DNA of 16,697 nucleotides from Flavobacterium sp. (GTDB taxonomy: Bacteria > Bacteroidota > Bacteroidia > Flavobacteriales > Flavobacteriaceae). The position numbers were made by a program, and so were the translations under genes. The stretch spans positions 1 through 16,697 of the forward strand of contig JANJWE010000175.1 in assembly GCA_024709705.1 (NCBI GenBank), in the 5' to 3' direction. This document shows positions 6,639 to 15,823 of this stretch, piece after piece. A model generated the notes under the pieces. That model did no database searches, was not told where the DNA came from, and was given only the letters and a program-made list of their open reading frames with translations. How positions within the stretch are numbered: the stretch's first letter is position 1; each line of letters opens with the position of its first letter.

Positions 6639-7883
6639 ATGGAAAATTTAGCATTAATCGAATCATTTTCAGAGTTTAAAGACGATAAGTTAATCGATCG
6701 TGTTACCCTCATGGCCATTTTGGAAGATGTGTTTAGAAATGCCTTAAAAAAGAAATATGGTTCAGATGATAATTTTGACATCATTATCAATCCGGATAAA
6801 GGGGATATGGAGATTTGGAGAAATCGAGTAGTGGTAGCTGATGGAGAAGTTGAAGATGAAAATTCTGAAATCTCATTATCGGAAGCCCGAAAAATTGAAC
6901 CCGATTTTGAAGTGGGTGAAGATGTATCTGAAGAAGTTAAATTGATAGATTTGGGAAGAAGAGCTATCTTGGCATTGCGTCAAAATCTAATTTCTAAAAT
7001 TCATGAGCACGATAGTACTAATTTGTACAAACAATTTAAAGATTTAATCGGAGAAATCTACACTGCCGAAGTTCATCATGTTAGACCTCGTGTAGTTATT
7101 TTGGTAGATGACGAAGGAAACGAAATTGTATTGCCTAAAGAAAAACAAATTCCATCAGATTTCTTTAGAAAAGGAGATAATGTTAGAGGAATTATTGAAA
7201 GTGTTGAATTAAAAGGGAACAAGCCTCAAATTATCATGTCAAGAACTTCAGAAAAGTTCTTAGAAAAATTATTTGAACAAGAAATTCCTGAAATTTTTGA
7301 CGGGTTAATTACAATCAAAAAAGTAGTTCGTATCCCAGGAGAAAAAGCGAAAGTGGCTGTAGATTCATATGATGATCGCATAGATCCTGTAGGAGCTTGT
7401 GTGGGTATGAAAGGTTCTCGAATTCATGGTATTGTACGAGAACTTGGAAACGAAAACATCGATGTAATTAATTACACCAACAATTTACAGTTGTTTATTA
7501 CTAGAGCTTTAAGTCCTGCCAAAGTTTCTTCTATAAAAATTGATGAAGATAAGAAACGAGCTGAGGTGTATCTAAAATTGGATGAGGTTTCTAAAGCGAT
7601 AGGTAGAGGAGGCCACAATATTAAATTGGCAGGGTTACTTACCGGTTATGATTTAGATGTTATCCGAGAAGGAAATGTTGCCGAAGAAGAAGACGATGTC
7701 GAATTAACTGAGTTTTCAGATGAAATAGACGGATGGGTAATTGATGAATTTGCAAAAATCGGTTTGGATACAGCCCGTAGTATTTTGAAACACAGCGTTG
7801 AAGATTTAGTAAGAAGAACCGATTTGGAAGAAGAAACGGTTATGGAAGTTATGAAAATTCTGAAATCTGAGTTTGAAAGCTAA
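6639..7883 (+). CDS. nusA: Transcription termination/antitermination factor NusA
   Basis: This 414-residue RNA-polymerase-binding protein controls pausing, termination and antitermination. The N-terminal polymerase-binding domain spans about 1-130, the S1 domain about 135-202 (GEIYTAEVHHV to PQIIMSR), and the two KH domains carry VGMKGSRI (255-262) and IGRGGHNI (321-328). An acidic linker (347-363, EEEDDVELTEFSDE) leads to one C-terminal helix-hairpin-helix-like segment (364-414). It is shorter than E. coli NusA (495 residues), which has two C-terminal acidic repeats, and fits the shorter Bacteroidota form. It lies between rimP and infB in one operon. Since NusA acts on hairpin pausing and termination, and the operon leader carries a terminator-like hairpin, autoregulation is plausible but unproven. 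Confidence 0.97.
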   Translation: MENLALIESFSEFKDDKLIDRVTLMAILEDVFRNALKKKYGSDDNFDIIINPDKGDMEIWRNRVVVADGEVEDENSEISLSEARKIEPDFEVGEDVSEEVKLIDLGRRAILALRQNLISKIHEHDSTNLYKQFKDLIGEIYTAEVHHVRPRVVILVDDEGNEIVLPKEKQIPSDFFRKGDNVRGIIESVELKGNKPQIIMSRTSEKFLEKLFEQEIPEIFDGLITIKKVVRIPGEKAKVAVDSYDDRIDPVGACVGMKGSRIHGIVRELGNENIDVINYTNNLQLFITRALSPAKVSSIKIDEDKKRAEVYLKLDEVSKAIGRGGHNIKLAGLLTGYDLDVIREGNVAEEEDDVELTEFSDEIDGWVIDEFAKIGLDTARSILKHSVEDLVRRTDLEEETVMEVMKILKSEFES

Positions 7884-7917
7884 AAACAAACCAAATAGAA
7901 CACACTAAAAAAAATAT

Positions 7918-10689
7918 ATGTCTGAAGAAAAGAACATAAGAATTAATAAAGTTTTAAGGGAATTAAACATTTCTTTAGAGAGAGCCGTTGAGTATTTAAA
8001 GGATAAAGGTATTGCTATTGAAGCCAGTCCAAATACTAAAATCTCTGAAGGAGTGTATGAAACTCTTTGCAATCAATTTGCCGGCGATAAAGGGAATAAA
8101 GAAGCTTCCAAGGAAGTTAGCGAAGAAAAACGTAAAGAAAAAGAGGCTTTAAGGTTGGAAAGAGAACGTGAATTGGAGCTTCAAAAAAAGCAAGAAGAAG
8201 AACGTCAAAGACTTGAAGTTATTAAGGCAAAAGCCATTGTTACGGGTCCCAAACAAATAGGTAAAATTGATTTAGAGCCCAAGAAAACGGTTCAGGCAGA
8301 ACCGGAAGAACCTGTTGCAGAAGCACCTGTTCAACCAGTAGTTCAAGAAACACCTAAAGTTACAGAAAAAGCAGAGGTAATTAAGCCGGTAGAAGAAGCT
8401 CCTGTGGCTCAAAACAAAGCAGCTGAAGCTCCCAAAAAATCTACACCGGAAGTAACCACAACTCCAACAGGTGAAGAAAAGTTTGAAACCCAATATCAAA
8501 AATTGACTGGTGCTACAATTACCGGTCAAAAAATTGATTTATCTCAGTTTGAAAAGCCGAAAAAGAAAAAAGAAGAGCCTAAAATTCAGCCCAAATCGGC
8601 AAATCAAGGGCAAGCTTCTAATAATGAGGCTAATAAAAACAAACGCAAAAGAATTCCTACTAAACCTGGTGGTCCGGGGGCTCCAAATTCAGCTAATGCC
8701 AATTCAGGGAATAGACCTCCACAACAAAATCGACCCGGTTTTAACAAAGGAGCAAGACCTGCCATTGTGGCCAAAGTAGAGCCAACAGAAGAAGAAGTAC
8801 AAAAGCAAATTCGTGAAACCTTAGAAAAACTTCAAGGTAAAGGAAATAAAAGCAAAGCCGCCAAATACAGACGTGATAAAAGAGATTCGCATCGTCAAAG
8901 AACAGATGATGAATTAAAAGCTATCGAAGAAGGTAGTAAAATCTTGAAAGTAACCGAGTTTGTTACCGTGGGAGAAATTGCGACTATGATGGATGTTCCC
9001 ATTACTAAAGTTATTGGTACTTGTATGTCACTTGGTATTATGGTTACCATGAACCAACGATTAGATGCCGAAACTTTAAGCATAGTTGCAGATGAGTTTG
9101 GATATGAAGTTCAGTTTATTACAACAGATATTGAAGATGCTATCGAAATTGTTGAAGATAAAGAAGAAGATTTAGTTCATCGTGCACCCATTGTAACAGT
9201 TATGGGGCACGTAGATCACGGTAAAACATCGTTGTTAGATTACATTCGTAAAACCAATGTAATTGCTGGAGAATCCGGAGGGATTACACAGCATATTGGT
9301 GCCTATGGTGTAACTCTTGAAAACGGTCAAAAAATTACTTTTTTAGATACACCGGGTCACGAAGCTTTTACCGCGATGCGGGCACGTGGAGCTCAATTAA
9401 CCGATATAGCAATCATTGTAATTGCTGCAGATGATGATATCATGCCGCAAACCAAAGAAGCTATCAGTCATGCTCAAGCTGCCGGGGTTCCTATGATTTT
9501 TGCCATTAACAAAGTAGATAAACCGAATGCTAATCCGGATAAAATTAAAGAAAGACTTGCCGGAATGAATTTATTAGTTGAAGATTGGGGTGGTAAAATT
9601 CAATCCCATGATATTTCGGCTAAGATGGGTAATGGTGTAAAAGAATTATTGGAAAAAGTATTATTAGAAGCTGAATTGCTAGATCTTAAGGCGAATCCAA
9701 ATAAACCAGCAGTTGGAACTGTAGTTGAAGCCTTTTTAGACAAAGGAAAAGGGTATATTTCTACCGTCTTAGTTCAAGCAGGTACGGTACGAATTGGAGA
9801 TTATGTCTTAGCGGGTAAAAATCATGGTAAAGTTAAAGCCATGCATGATGAACGCGGCAATAGTGTTAAAGTGGCTGGTCCGTCTACTCCAATTTCTATT
9901 TTAGGACTTGATGGTGCACCTACTGCAGGGGATAAATTTAATGTGTTTGAAGACGAACGAGAAGCCAAACAAATAGCAGCCAAACGTTCTCAACTTATGC
10001 GTGAACAATCGGTTAGAACTCAAAAACATATTACTTTAGCCGAAATAGGAAGACGTATTGCATTAGGTCAGTTTAAAGAATTAAATATTATTTTGAAAGG
10101 AGACGTAGATGGTTCTGTAGAAGCACTTTCGGATTCATTTTCAAAATTATCAACCGAAGAAATTCAAATTAAGATTATTCACAAAGGGGTTGGTGCAATC
10201 ACCGAATCCGATGTTTTATTAGCTTCTGCATCCGATGCAATTATTATTGGTTTCAATGTGCGTCCTGCAGGTAACGCAAAACAATTGGCAGATAAAGAAG
10301 AAATTGATATCAAAACCTATTCTATCATTTATGATGCTATAGACGATTTGAAAGATGCTATGGAAGGAATGTTGTCTCCGGAACTTAAAGAAGAAATTAC
10401 CGGAACAGCTGAAATACGTGAAACATTTAAAATATCAAAAGTGGGAACCATTGCCGGATGTATGGTTGTTGACGGAAAAATTATTCGAAATGCTAAAATA
10501 CGATTAATCCGTGAAGGTGTAGTTATATACACCGGTGAGTTAACCGCATTAAAACGTTTTAAAGACGATGTAAAAGAAGTTTCCAAAGGCTATGATTGTG
10601 GTATGCAAATTAAAGGCTACAACGATATTGAAATCAACGATTTGATAGAATGCTTCCAGCAAGTAGAAGTCAAAAAGAAATTAAAATAA
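7918..10689 (+). CDS. infB: Translation initiation factor IF-2
   Basis: This 923-residue GTPase places initiator tRNA on the 30S subunit and promotes subunit joining. An IF2-N domain occupies about 1-55. A long low-complexity linker rich in Lys, Glu, Pro and Ala runs from about 65 to 330. A second IF2-N-like module follows at about 343-400, then the G domain: G1 GHVDHGKT (430-437), G3 DTPGHE (477-482), G4 NKVD (531-534) and G5 SAK. After it come domain II, the alpha/beta domain III and the fMet-tRNA-binding C2 domain (about 820-923). All GTP-binding residues are intact. The long N-terminus is of the E. coli IF2-alpha type. The start lies 34 nt after nusA with no terminator between. The gene ends at a GAAA-loop terminator. 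Confidence 0.98.
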   Translation: MSEEKNIRINKVLRELNISLERAVEYLKDKGIAIEASPNTKISEGVYETLCNQFAGDKGNKEASKEVSEEKRKEKEALRLERERELELQKKQEEERQRLEVIKAKAIVTGPKQIGKIDLEPKKTVQAEPEEPVAEAPVQPVVQETPKVTEKAEVIKPVEEAPVAQNKAAEAPKKSTPEVTTTPTGEEKFETQYQKLTGATITGQKIDLSQFEKPKKKKEEPKIQPKSANQGQASNNEANKNKRKRIPTKPGGPGAPNSANANSGNRPPQQNRPGFNKGARPAIVAKVEPTEEEVQKQIRETLEKLQGKGNKSKAAKYRRDKRDSHRQRTDDELKAIEEGSKILKVTEFVTVGEIATMMDVPITKVIGTCMSLGIMVTMNQRLDAETLSIVADEFGYEVQFITTDIEDAIEIVEDKEEDLVHRAPIVTVMGHVDHGKTSLLDYIRKTNVIAGESGGITQHIGAYGVTLENGQKITFLDTPGHEAFTAMRARGAQLTDIAIIVIAADDDIMPQTKEAISHAQAAGVPMIFAINKVDKPNANPDKIKERLAGMNLLVEDWGGKIQSHDISAKMGNGVKELLEKVLLEAELLDLKANPNKPAVGTVVEAFLDKGKGYISTVLVQAGTVRIGDYVLAGKNHGKVKAMHDERGNSVKVAGPSTPISILGLDGAPTAGDKFNVFEDEREAKQIAAKRSQLMREQSVRTQKHITLAEIGRRIALGQFKELNIILKGDVDGSVEALSDSFSKLSTEEIQIKIIHKGVGAITESDVLLASASDAIIIGFNVRPAGNAKQLADKEEIDIKTYSIIYDAIDDLKDAMEGMLSPELKEEITGTAEIRETFKISKVGTIAGCMVVDGKIIRNAKIRLIREGVVIYTGELTALKRFKDDVKEVSKGYDCGMQIKGYNDIEINDLIECFQQVEVKKKLK

Positions 10690-10691
10690 TT

Positions 10692-10721
10692 AAAAATCCC
10701 GATTGAAAAATCGGGATTTTT
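10692..10721. terminator. Bidirectional terminator between infB and the SPOR gene
   Basis: A perfect 13-bp stem, AAAAATCCCGATT (10692-10704) with AATCGGGATTTTT (10709-10721), closes on a GAAA tetraloop, with a T tract continuing on the plus strand. It begins 2 nt after the infB stop and ends 1 nt before the minus-strand SPOR gene stop, so it ends both convergent units. Confidence 0.92.
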
Positions 10722-10722
10722 T

Positions 10723-11112
10723 TTATTTATTCGGTTTAATTAAAAACGCTGTAGGGTACTTAATTTTTAGCTCCTTTAAATTGCGTTCTGCTTCTATTCT
10801 TGTTTTAAAATTACCAACCCAAACTTTATAAACCGGAGTTTGAAAAACAATAGTTGCATCATATGTTTTTACCTCTTTACGAAAAGCTAATAATGCTTTT
10901 TTTGCATTTTCGTTGTCGCCTGTAAAAATTTGAATTTTCCATCTGTCATTTACCGTAATTGAGGCGTTTATCTTCCTTTTTTCGTTTAACAATTGTTCAA
11001 AATTAGGATCTTGTTCTAGGGTAACATTTTGACTGATAGCCAAAGAATTTATTCCTAAAATAAAAGTGAAAATGACCAGTTTAAAAAGGGTTTTAAATTT
11101 CGTGTGAGGCAT
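10723..11112 (-). CDS. Secreted SPOR-domain protein
   Basis: This 129-residue protein has an N-terminal signal peptide (basic MPHTKFKTLFK, hydrophobic core about 11-25, likely cleavage near AISQ at 25-28). A short spacer is followed by a SPOR domain (about 55-127): WKIQIFTGDNENAKKALL, then VYKVWVGNFKTRIEAERNL and a last strand, AFLIKPN. SPOR domains bind peptidoglycan glycan strands stripped of stem peptides and often localise to division sites. The mature protein would be almost only this domain, in the periplasm or tethered to the wall; a division or wall-remodelling role is inference. It has its own promoter, diverges from the act operon, and converges on infB with a shared terminator. Confidence 0.9.
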   Translation of the reverse strand: MPHTKFKTLFKLVIFTFILGINSLAISQNVTLEQDPNFEQLLNEKRKINASITVNDRWKIQIFTGDNENAKKALLAFRKEVKTYDATIVFQTPVYKVWVGNFKTRIEAERNLKELKIKYPTAFLIKPNK

Positions 11113-11130
11113 AATGAATTGATTTTAATA

Positions 11131-11159
11131 CAAATGTACAGCTTATGGGCTAAAACAAA
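11131..11159 (-). promoter_or_regulatory. Candidate promoter of the SPOR gene
   Basis: On the minus strand, TTTG (11156-11159), a 17-nt spacer and TACATTTG (11131-11138) give an exact -7 box and an exact -33 box with slightly short spacing. Transcription would start near 11124, leaving a leader of only about 12 nt before the ATG at 11112. Confidence 0.5.
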
Positions 11160-11213
11160 ACTAAAAAAATTATTTAGAATTATTATAAATTACAAAATAT
11201 GGTTATTTTAAGG

Positions 11214-11244
11214 TTTTGAGAATAGTTCATAAGTCGTATTTTTG
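11214..11244 (+). promoter_or_regulatory. Promoter of the act (alternative complex III) operon
   Basis: TTTTG (11214-11218), an 18-nt spacer and TATTTTTG (11237-11244) fit the Bacteroidota consensus closely. The start would be near 11250, giving a leader of about 80 nt before actA. No obvious operator or riboswitch-like structure was seen in that leader. Confidence 0.65.
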
Positions 11245-11331
11245 TCGGAGTTTTGAATAAAATGTAAGTTTTGTTTCAAAGCCATAGAAAAAATCATACC
11301 AAAAATTAGTCGACAAATTATAACTACTTAT

Positions 11332-12657
11332 ATGAAAAAGGTGGGTAACCATAATTCGATTTCCAGAGTACTTCAATTTAGTTTAGCTTTAATGCTAACT
11401 TTTTCAATTCAAATCTTTGCTCAAGATGCTGCTCCGGCTGCTGATGCTGCTGCCACACCTGTGGCAACTGCCTCTGGCGACGCTGCTGCAGGAAAAGCTT
11501 TGTTCAATGCACAATGTGCGGCCTGTCATAAATTGGATGCCAAAATGACTGGACCTGCATTGCGTGGCGTAGGAGATAAATATGAGAAAGAATGGTTGTA
11601 CAAATGGATTCGTAACAGTGCGGAATTAATTAAATCCGGAGACGAAAGAGCTAACAAAATCTTCAACGAGTACAACCAGTCGCCGATGACGGCTTTCCCT
11701 CAGTTGTCTGATGCAGATATTGATAATATCATTGCTTACACCATGGAGCCAATTGCTGCTCCGGCTGTAGCTGCCACACCCGGACCTTCAACAGAAACAG
11801 CTCAATCAGGCGGAATTTCAAATGAAGTTATTTTAGGGGCTTTGGCTTTAGTATTAGCTATGCTGGTAGTCATGTTGTTCTTGGTGAACAATGTATTATC
11901 TCGTATTGCTAAAGCAAACGGCATTGAGGTTGTTAAATCCGAAAAATCACTTCCAATTTGGAAAGCATTTGCTAAAAATCAATTTTTGGTTTTGGTAACG
12001 GTTATTTTCTTCTTGTTGGCGAGTGCTTATTTTGTTTACGGTTGGTTTATGCAAATTGGTGTAGATCAAGGTTACGAGCCTATTCAACCTATACATTATT
12101 CGCACAGAATTCACGCCGGTGACAATGGTATTGATTGTAAATACTGTCACTCTGCGGCAAGAGAAAGTAAGCATTCTAACATACCTTCCTTGAACGTGTG
12201 TATGAATTGTCATAAAAACATAAGCGAAGTAGCTGAGTCTACTTTAGCAGAAGGAAATCAATACGGTGTAAATTACAATGATGAAATTCAAAAATTGTAT
12301 GATGCGGTAGGTTGGGATAAAGCCAATCAAAAATATACCGGAAATACGAAGCCTGTAAAGTGGGTTCGCATACACAACTTACCCGATTTGGTTTACTTTA
12401 ACCACGCTCAACACGTTACAGTTGGTGGTATAGAATGTCAGACTTGTCACGGTCCGGTTGAAGAAATGGAGGTTTTAAAGCAACATGCTCCGTTAACCAT
12501 GGGATGGTGTATCAATTGCCACAGAGAAACCGAGGTGAAGTTGAAAGATAATGAATATTACAAAAAAATTCACGAAGAACTTTCTAAAAAATATGGCAAA
12601 GACAAATTGACTGCTGCCGATATGGGAGGTTTAGAATGTGGAAAATGTCACTATTAA
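11332..12657 (+). CDS. actA: Alternative complex III subunit ActA, multihaem cytochrome c with fused monohaem domain
   Basis: This 441-residue, membrane-anchored cytochrome c is the electron-output side of alternative complex III. A Sec signal peptide (about 12-30, ending QIFA) leads to an Ala-rich spacer, then a class I monohaem domain with CAACH (62-66) and a likely axial Met near residue 119. Two membrane helices follow (about 166-187 and 217-238), and then a periplasmic domain with five more CXXCH sites: 269-273, 290-294, 369-373, 393-397 and 436-440, the last one residue from the C-terminus. That makes six haem c sites. ActA of well-studied complexes is usually called pentahaem, so the extra N-terminal domain looks like a fusion. 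Two helices keep both haem domains on the periplasmic side. It is first in the operon, 32 nt before actB. Confidence 0.92.
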   Translation: MKKVGNHNSISRVLQFSLALMLTFSIQIFAQDAAPAADAAATPVATASGDAAAGKALFNAQCAACHKLDAKMTGPALRGVGDKYEKEWLYKWIRNSAELIKSGDERANKIFNEYNQSPMTAFPQLSDADIDNIIAYTMEPIAAPAVAATPGPSTETAQSGGISNEVILGALALVLAMLVVMLFLVNNVLSRIAKANGIEVVKSEKSLPIWKAFAKNQFLVLVTVIFFLLASAYFVYGWFMQIGVDQGYEPIQPIHYSHRIHAGDNGIDCKYCHSAARESKHSNIPSLNVCMNCHKNISEVAESTLAEGNQYGVNYNDEIQKLYDAVGWDKANQKYTGNTKPVKWVRIHNLPDLVYFNHAQHVTVGGIECQTCHGPVEEMEVLKQHAPLTMGWCINCHRETEVKLKDNEYYKKIHEELSKKYGKDKLTAADMGGLECGKCHY

Positions 12658-12689
12658 TTAATTTATTAAGAAGCTAATATATATACAGT

Positions 12690-15600
12690 ATGTCATCAAA
12701 CAAAAAATACTGGAAAAGTGTTGAAGAGCTAAATGAAAATAGTTCTATTGTTGAGACGTTAAGAAATAACGAGTTTGTGGAGCCTATCCCAACTGACGAA
12801 TTCTTAGGCGATAAAGAATCTTTATCAGAGTCTTCAACTACAAGACGTGATTTCTTAAAGTACGTAGGTTTTAGTACTGCTGCAGCTACTTTGGCAGCTT
12901 GCGAGGGGCCTGTAATCAAATCAATCCCTTATGTAGTACAGCCAGAACAAATCATTCCCGGAATTGCAGACTATTATGCAACCTCTATGTTCGACGGATT
13001 TGATTTTGCATCTATTTTGGTGAAAACCCGTGAAGGACGTCCTATCAAAATTGAAAACAACACCATTGAAGGAGCTACTTTTAGTGCAAACGCAAGAGTA
13101 CATGCCTCTGTGTTGTCTATGTATGACAACTTGCGTTTAAAACAACCAAAGCTCAATCAAAAAGATACATCTTGGACCGAAGTAGATGCTAAGGTTAAAG
13201 CTAGTTTGGCAGAAGCAAAAGCTTCAAATGCTTCAGTAGTATTGTTAACCGGTACTTTGGCAAGTCCTTCTACTTCAAAATTGGTAAGTGAATTTTTGAC
13301 CAATAATCCTAACGCAAAACACGTTATATATGATGCTGTTTCTTCGTCAGAGGCTTTAGATGCTTTTGAATCAGTTTATGGAGAAAGAGCTTTAGCAGAA
13401 TACGATTTTTCAAAAGCTTCTACAATTGTTTCAGTTGGAGCTGATTTCCTTGGAGATTGGCAAGGTGGAGGATACGATAAAGGATATGCTCAAGGCAGAG
13501 TTCCAAAGCAAGGTAAAATGTCAAAGCATATTCAGCTTGAGGCCAACATGACCCTTTCAGGTGCTGCTGCTGATAAAAGATATCCTATGTCTGTAGCTGA
13601 ACAAAAATTAGCTTTAGTAAAAATTTTCAGTATAGTAACAGGGACTCCGGTTTCTGTAGGTAAATTGAATAATGAAGCAGAGATAGTTAAAATTGCAGAA
13701 CAATTAAATCAATCCGGTTCTAAAGGTGTTTTAGTGTCCGGAATCGATGATAAAAATGCTCAACTGTTGGTGTTGGCAATTAATGCTAAATTAAACAGTG
13801 AAGCTTTCAATCCAAATCAAACACGTCAAATCAGAAAAGGCTCTAATCAAGCCGTAGCTCAATTGGTTTCTGATTTGAAAAGCGGTAAAGTACACACGCT
13901 TATTATGAGTGGTGTAAATCCGGTTTATACTCTGGCTGATGGAACTTCTTTTGCAGAAGGATTGAAAAAAGCAAAACTATCGGTTGCCATTTCCATGAAA
14001 GAAGATGAAACGGCATCTATAGCTTCTATCGCTGCTCCGGCACCTCATTATTTAGAAAGTTGGGGTGATGTAGAGTTTGTAAAAGGTAATTATGGGTTAG
14101 TACAACCTACCATAAGACCACTGTTCAGTACTCGCCAATTACAAGATAATTTATTGGTGTGGAATGGAAGTGATAAAATTTATTTTGATTACTTAAAAGA
14201 TACATGGACTGACGGTATTTTAACCGGAAAGTCTTGGAGTCAAGCTTTACATGATGGTGTTTTTGTTTCAGGAACTGCTTCTGTAAATTCTAGTGCTTCT
14301 GTAGATTTTTCTGCTGCTGCAGCAACTTTGGCACAATCAAAAGCCGGAAATGGTTTCGAATTGAATTTATATACTAAAACCGGTATGGGAGATGGGCAAC
14401 AAGCTCACAACCCTTGGTTGCAAGAATTTCCGGACCCTATTACCAGAGTTTCATGGGATAACTATTTAACCGTTTCTAAAGCAGATGCGGATCAATTGGG
14501 AATCAAAAACTTTAACGTTGCAAATGGTGGATTAAATGGTAGTTATGTTACAGTTACTGTTGGAAATTCAAAATTAGAAAAAGTACCTGTAATTATTCAA
14601 CCAGGTCAGGCAAAAGGGACAATTGGTCTAGCACTTGGTTATGGTAAAAAAGCTTCTTTAAAAGAAGCTATGCAAGTTGGAGTTAATGCTTATGCTTTAT
14701 ACAAAGGTTTCAATTCTACACAATTTGCTACCCTTACCTTAGAAAGTGGAGAACATGAGTTTGCTTGTGTTCAGTTGCAAAAAACTTTAATGGGTAGAGG
14801 CGATATTATAAAGGAAACTACTTTAGAAATATTTAGAGCCGAAAAAGATCCAAAAGTTTGGAATGCTCCTGCAATGGTATCTATTGATCACAAACCTATA
14901 GAAGCCTCTAAGGTAGATTTATGGGATAGTTTTGATAGAAGTGTAGGACATCATTTCAATTTATCAATAGATTTAAATGCGTGTACAGGATGTGGTGCCT
15001 GTGTAATTGCATGTCACGCAGAAAACAACGTACCGGTAGTAGGTAAATCAGAAGTTAGAAGAAGTAGAGATATGCACTGGTTGCGTATCGATAGATATTA
15101 TTCTTCAGAAGATACTTTTGAAGGTGATAATAAGAAAAAAGAAGAATTTGATGGTTTAGATCTTGTTGGATTTATTTCCGGTGATCAAGAGACAAAAGGT
15201 TCTTTGGGAGGTTTCAGAAAAATGGAACATCCATCAGATAACCCACAAGTAGCCTTCCAGCCTGTAATGTGTCAACACTGTAATCATGCTCCTTGTGAGA
15301 CGGTTTGTCCTGTTGCTGCTACCTCACACAGCCGTCAAGGTCAAAATCACATGGCATACAACAGATGTGTAGGTACCCGTTATTGTGCCAACAACTGTCC
15401 TTATAAAGTGCGTCGATTCAACTGGTTCTTATACAACAAAAACAGTGAATTTGATTTCCATATGAATGACGATTTAGGTCGTATGGTTTTAAATCCAGAT
15501 GTAAATGTGCGTTCTAGAGGGGTTATGGAGAAATGTTCAATGTGTATCCAAATGACTCAGGCTTCTATTTTGAAAGCTAAGAAAGAAGGTCGCCCTGTTA

Positions 15601-15785
15601 CAGATGCAGAGTTTCAAACAGCGTGTTCTAATGCGTGTTCAACAGGAGCCATGGTTTTTGGTGATGTAAACGATAAAGAAAGTGCAGTAGCTCAATTGGC
15701 ACAAGATGATAGAATGTATCATTTGTTGGAGCATGTTGGAACTAAGCCAAATGTTTTCTATCACGTAAAAGTTAGAAATACCTAG
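12690..15785 (+). CDS. actB: Alternative complex III subunit ActB, molybdopterin-oxidoreductase-like/4Fe-4S fusion
   Basis: This 1031-residue periplasmic subunit joins a large domain resembling DMSO-reductase-type catalytic subunits (about 70-720) to a ferredoxin-like four-cluster domain (about 750-1025). A twin-arginine motif, TRRDFLK (51-57), and a lipobox-like LAAC (68-71) suggest export by Tat and lipid attachment at Cys71. Cluster motifs are C765/C768/C771/C775; C861/C864/C869/C873; C893/C899/C903; and C949/C952 with C979/C983. In the third motif the usual second Cys of CxxCxxC is Thr896 (CVGTRYC), which fits a [3Fe-4S] cluster beside three [4Fe-4S] clusters. The large domain in this family is not known to hold molybdenum, and I saw no convincing cofactor motif. 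It relays electrons from the ActC quinol site to the ActA haems. actC starts 38 nt later. Confidence 0.94.
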   Translation: MSSNKKYWKSVEELNENSSIVETLRNNEFVEPIPTDEFLGDKESLSESSTTRRDFLKYVGFSTAAATLAACEGPVIKSIPYVVQPEQIIPGIADYYATSMFDGFDFASILVKTREGRPIKIENNTIEGATFSANARVHASVLSMYDNLRLKQPKLNQKDTSWTEVDAKVKASLAEAKASNASVVLLTGTLASPSTSKLVSEFLTNNPNAKHVIYDAVSSSEALDAFESVYGERALAEYDFSKASTIVSVGADFLGDWQGGGYDKGYAQGRVPKQGKMSKHIQLEANMTLSGAAADKRYPMSVAEQKLALVKIFSIVTGTPVSVGKLNNEAEIVKIAEQLNQSGSKGVLVSGIDDKNAQLLVLAINAKLNSEAFNPNQTRQIRKGSNQAVAQLVSDLKSGKVHTLIMSGVNPVYTLADGTSFAEGLKKAKLSVAISMKEDETASIASIAAPAPHYLESWGDVEFVKGNYGLVQPTIRPLFSTRQLQDNLLVWNGSDKIYFDYLKDTWTDGILTGKSWSQALHDGVFVSGTASVNSSASVDFSAAAATLAQSKAGNGFELNLYTKTGMGDGQQAHNPWLQEFPDPITRVSWDNYLTVSKADADQLGIKNFNVANGGLNGSYVTVTVGNSKLEKVPVIIQPGQAKGTIGLALGYGKKASLKEAMQVGVNAYALYKGFNSTQFATLTLESGEHEFACVQLQKTLMGRGDIIKETTLEIFRAEKDPKVWNAPAMVSIDHKPIEASKVDLWDSFDRSVGHHFNLSIDLNACTGCGACVIACHAENNVPVVGKSEVRRSRDMHWLRIDRYYSSEDTFEGDNKKKEEFDGLDLVGFISGDQETKGSLGGFRKMEHPSDNPQVAFQPVMCQHCNHAPCETVCPVAATSHSRQGQNHMAYNRCVGTRYCANNCPYKVRRFNWFLYNKNSEFDFHMNDDLGRMVLNPDVNVRSRGVMEKCSMCIQMTQASILKAKKEGRPVTDAEFQTACSNACSTGAMVFGDVNDKESAVAQLAQDDRMYHLLEHVGTKPNVFYHVKVRNT

Positions 15786-15823
15786 TTAAAAATTTAAATT
15801 AATAAGAAATACTATAAAGGATT

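Noticed and set aside
8272..8529. Open frame antisense to the infB linker, rich in Phe, Cys and Arg
   Set aside because: The composition is the expected reverse reading of Lys/Glu/Pro/Ala codons in the IF-2 linker; no start signals or conserved motifs.
8100..8900. Low-complexity Lys/Glu/Pro/Ala stretch in infB as a possible repeat or insertion
   Set aside because: Long charged, variable linkers are normal at the IF-2 N-terminus, and no exact nucleotide repeat unit was found.
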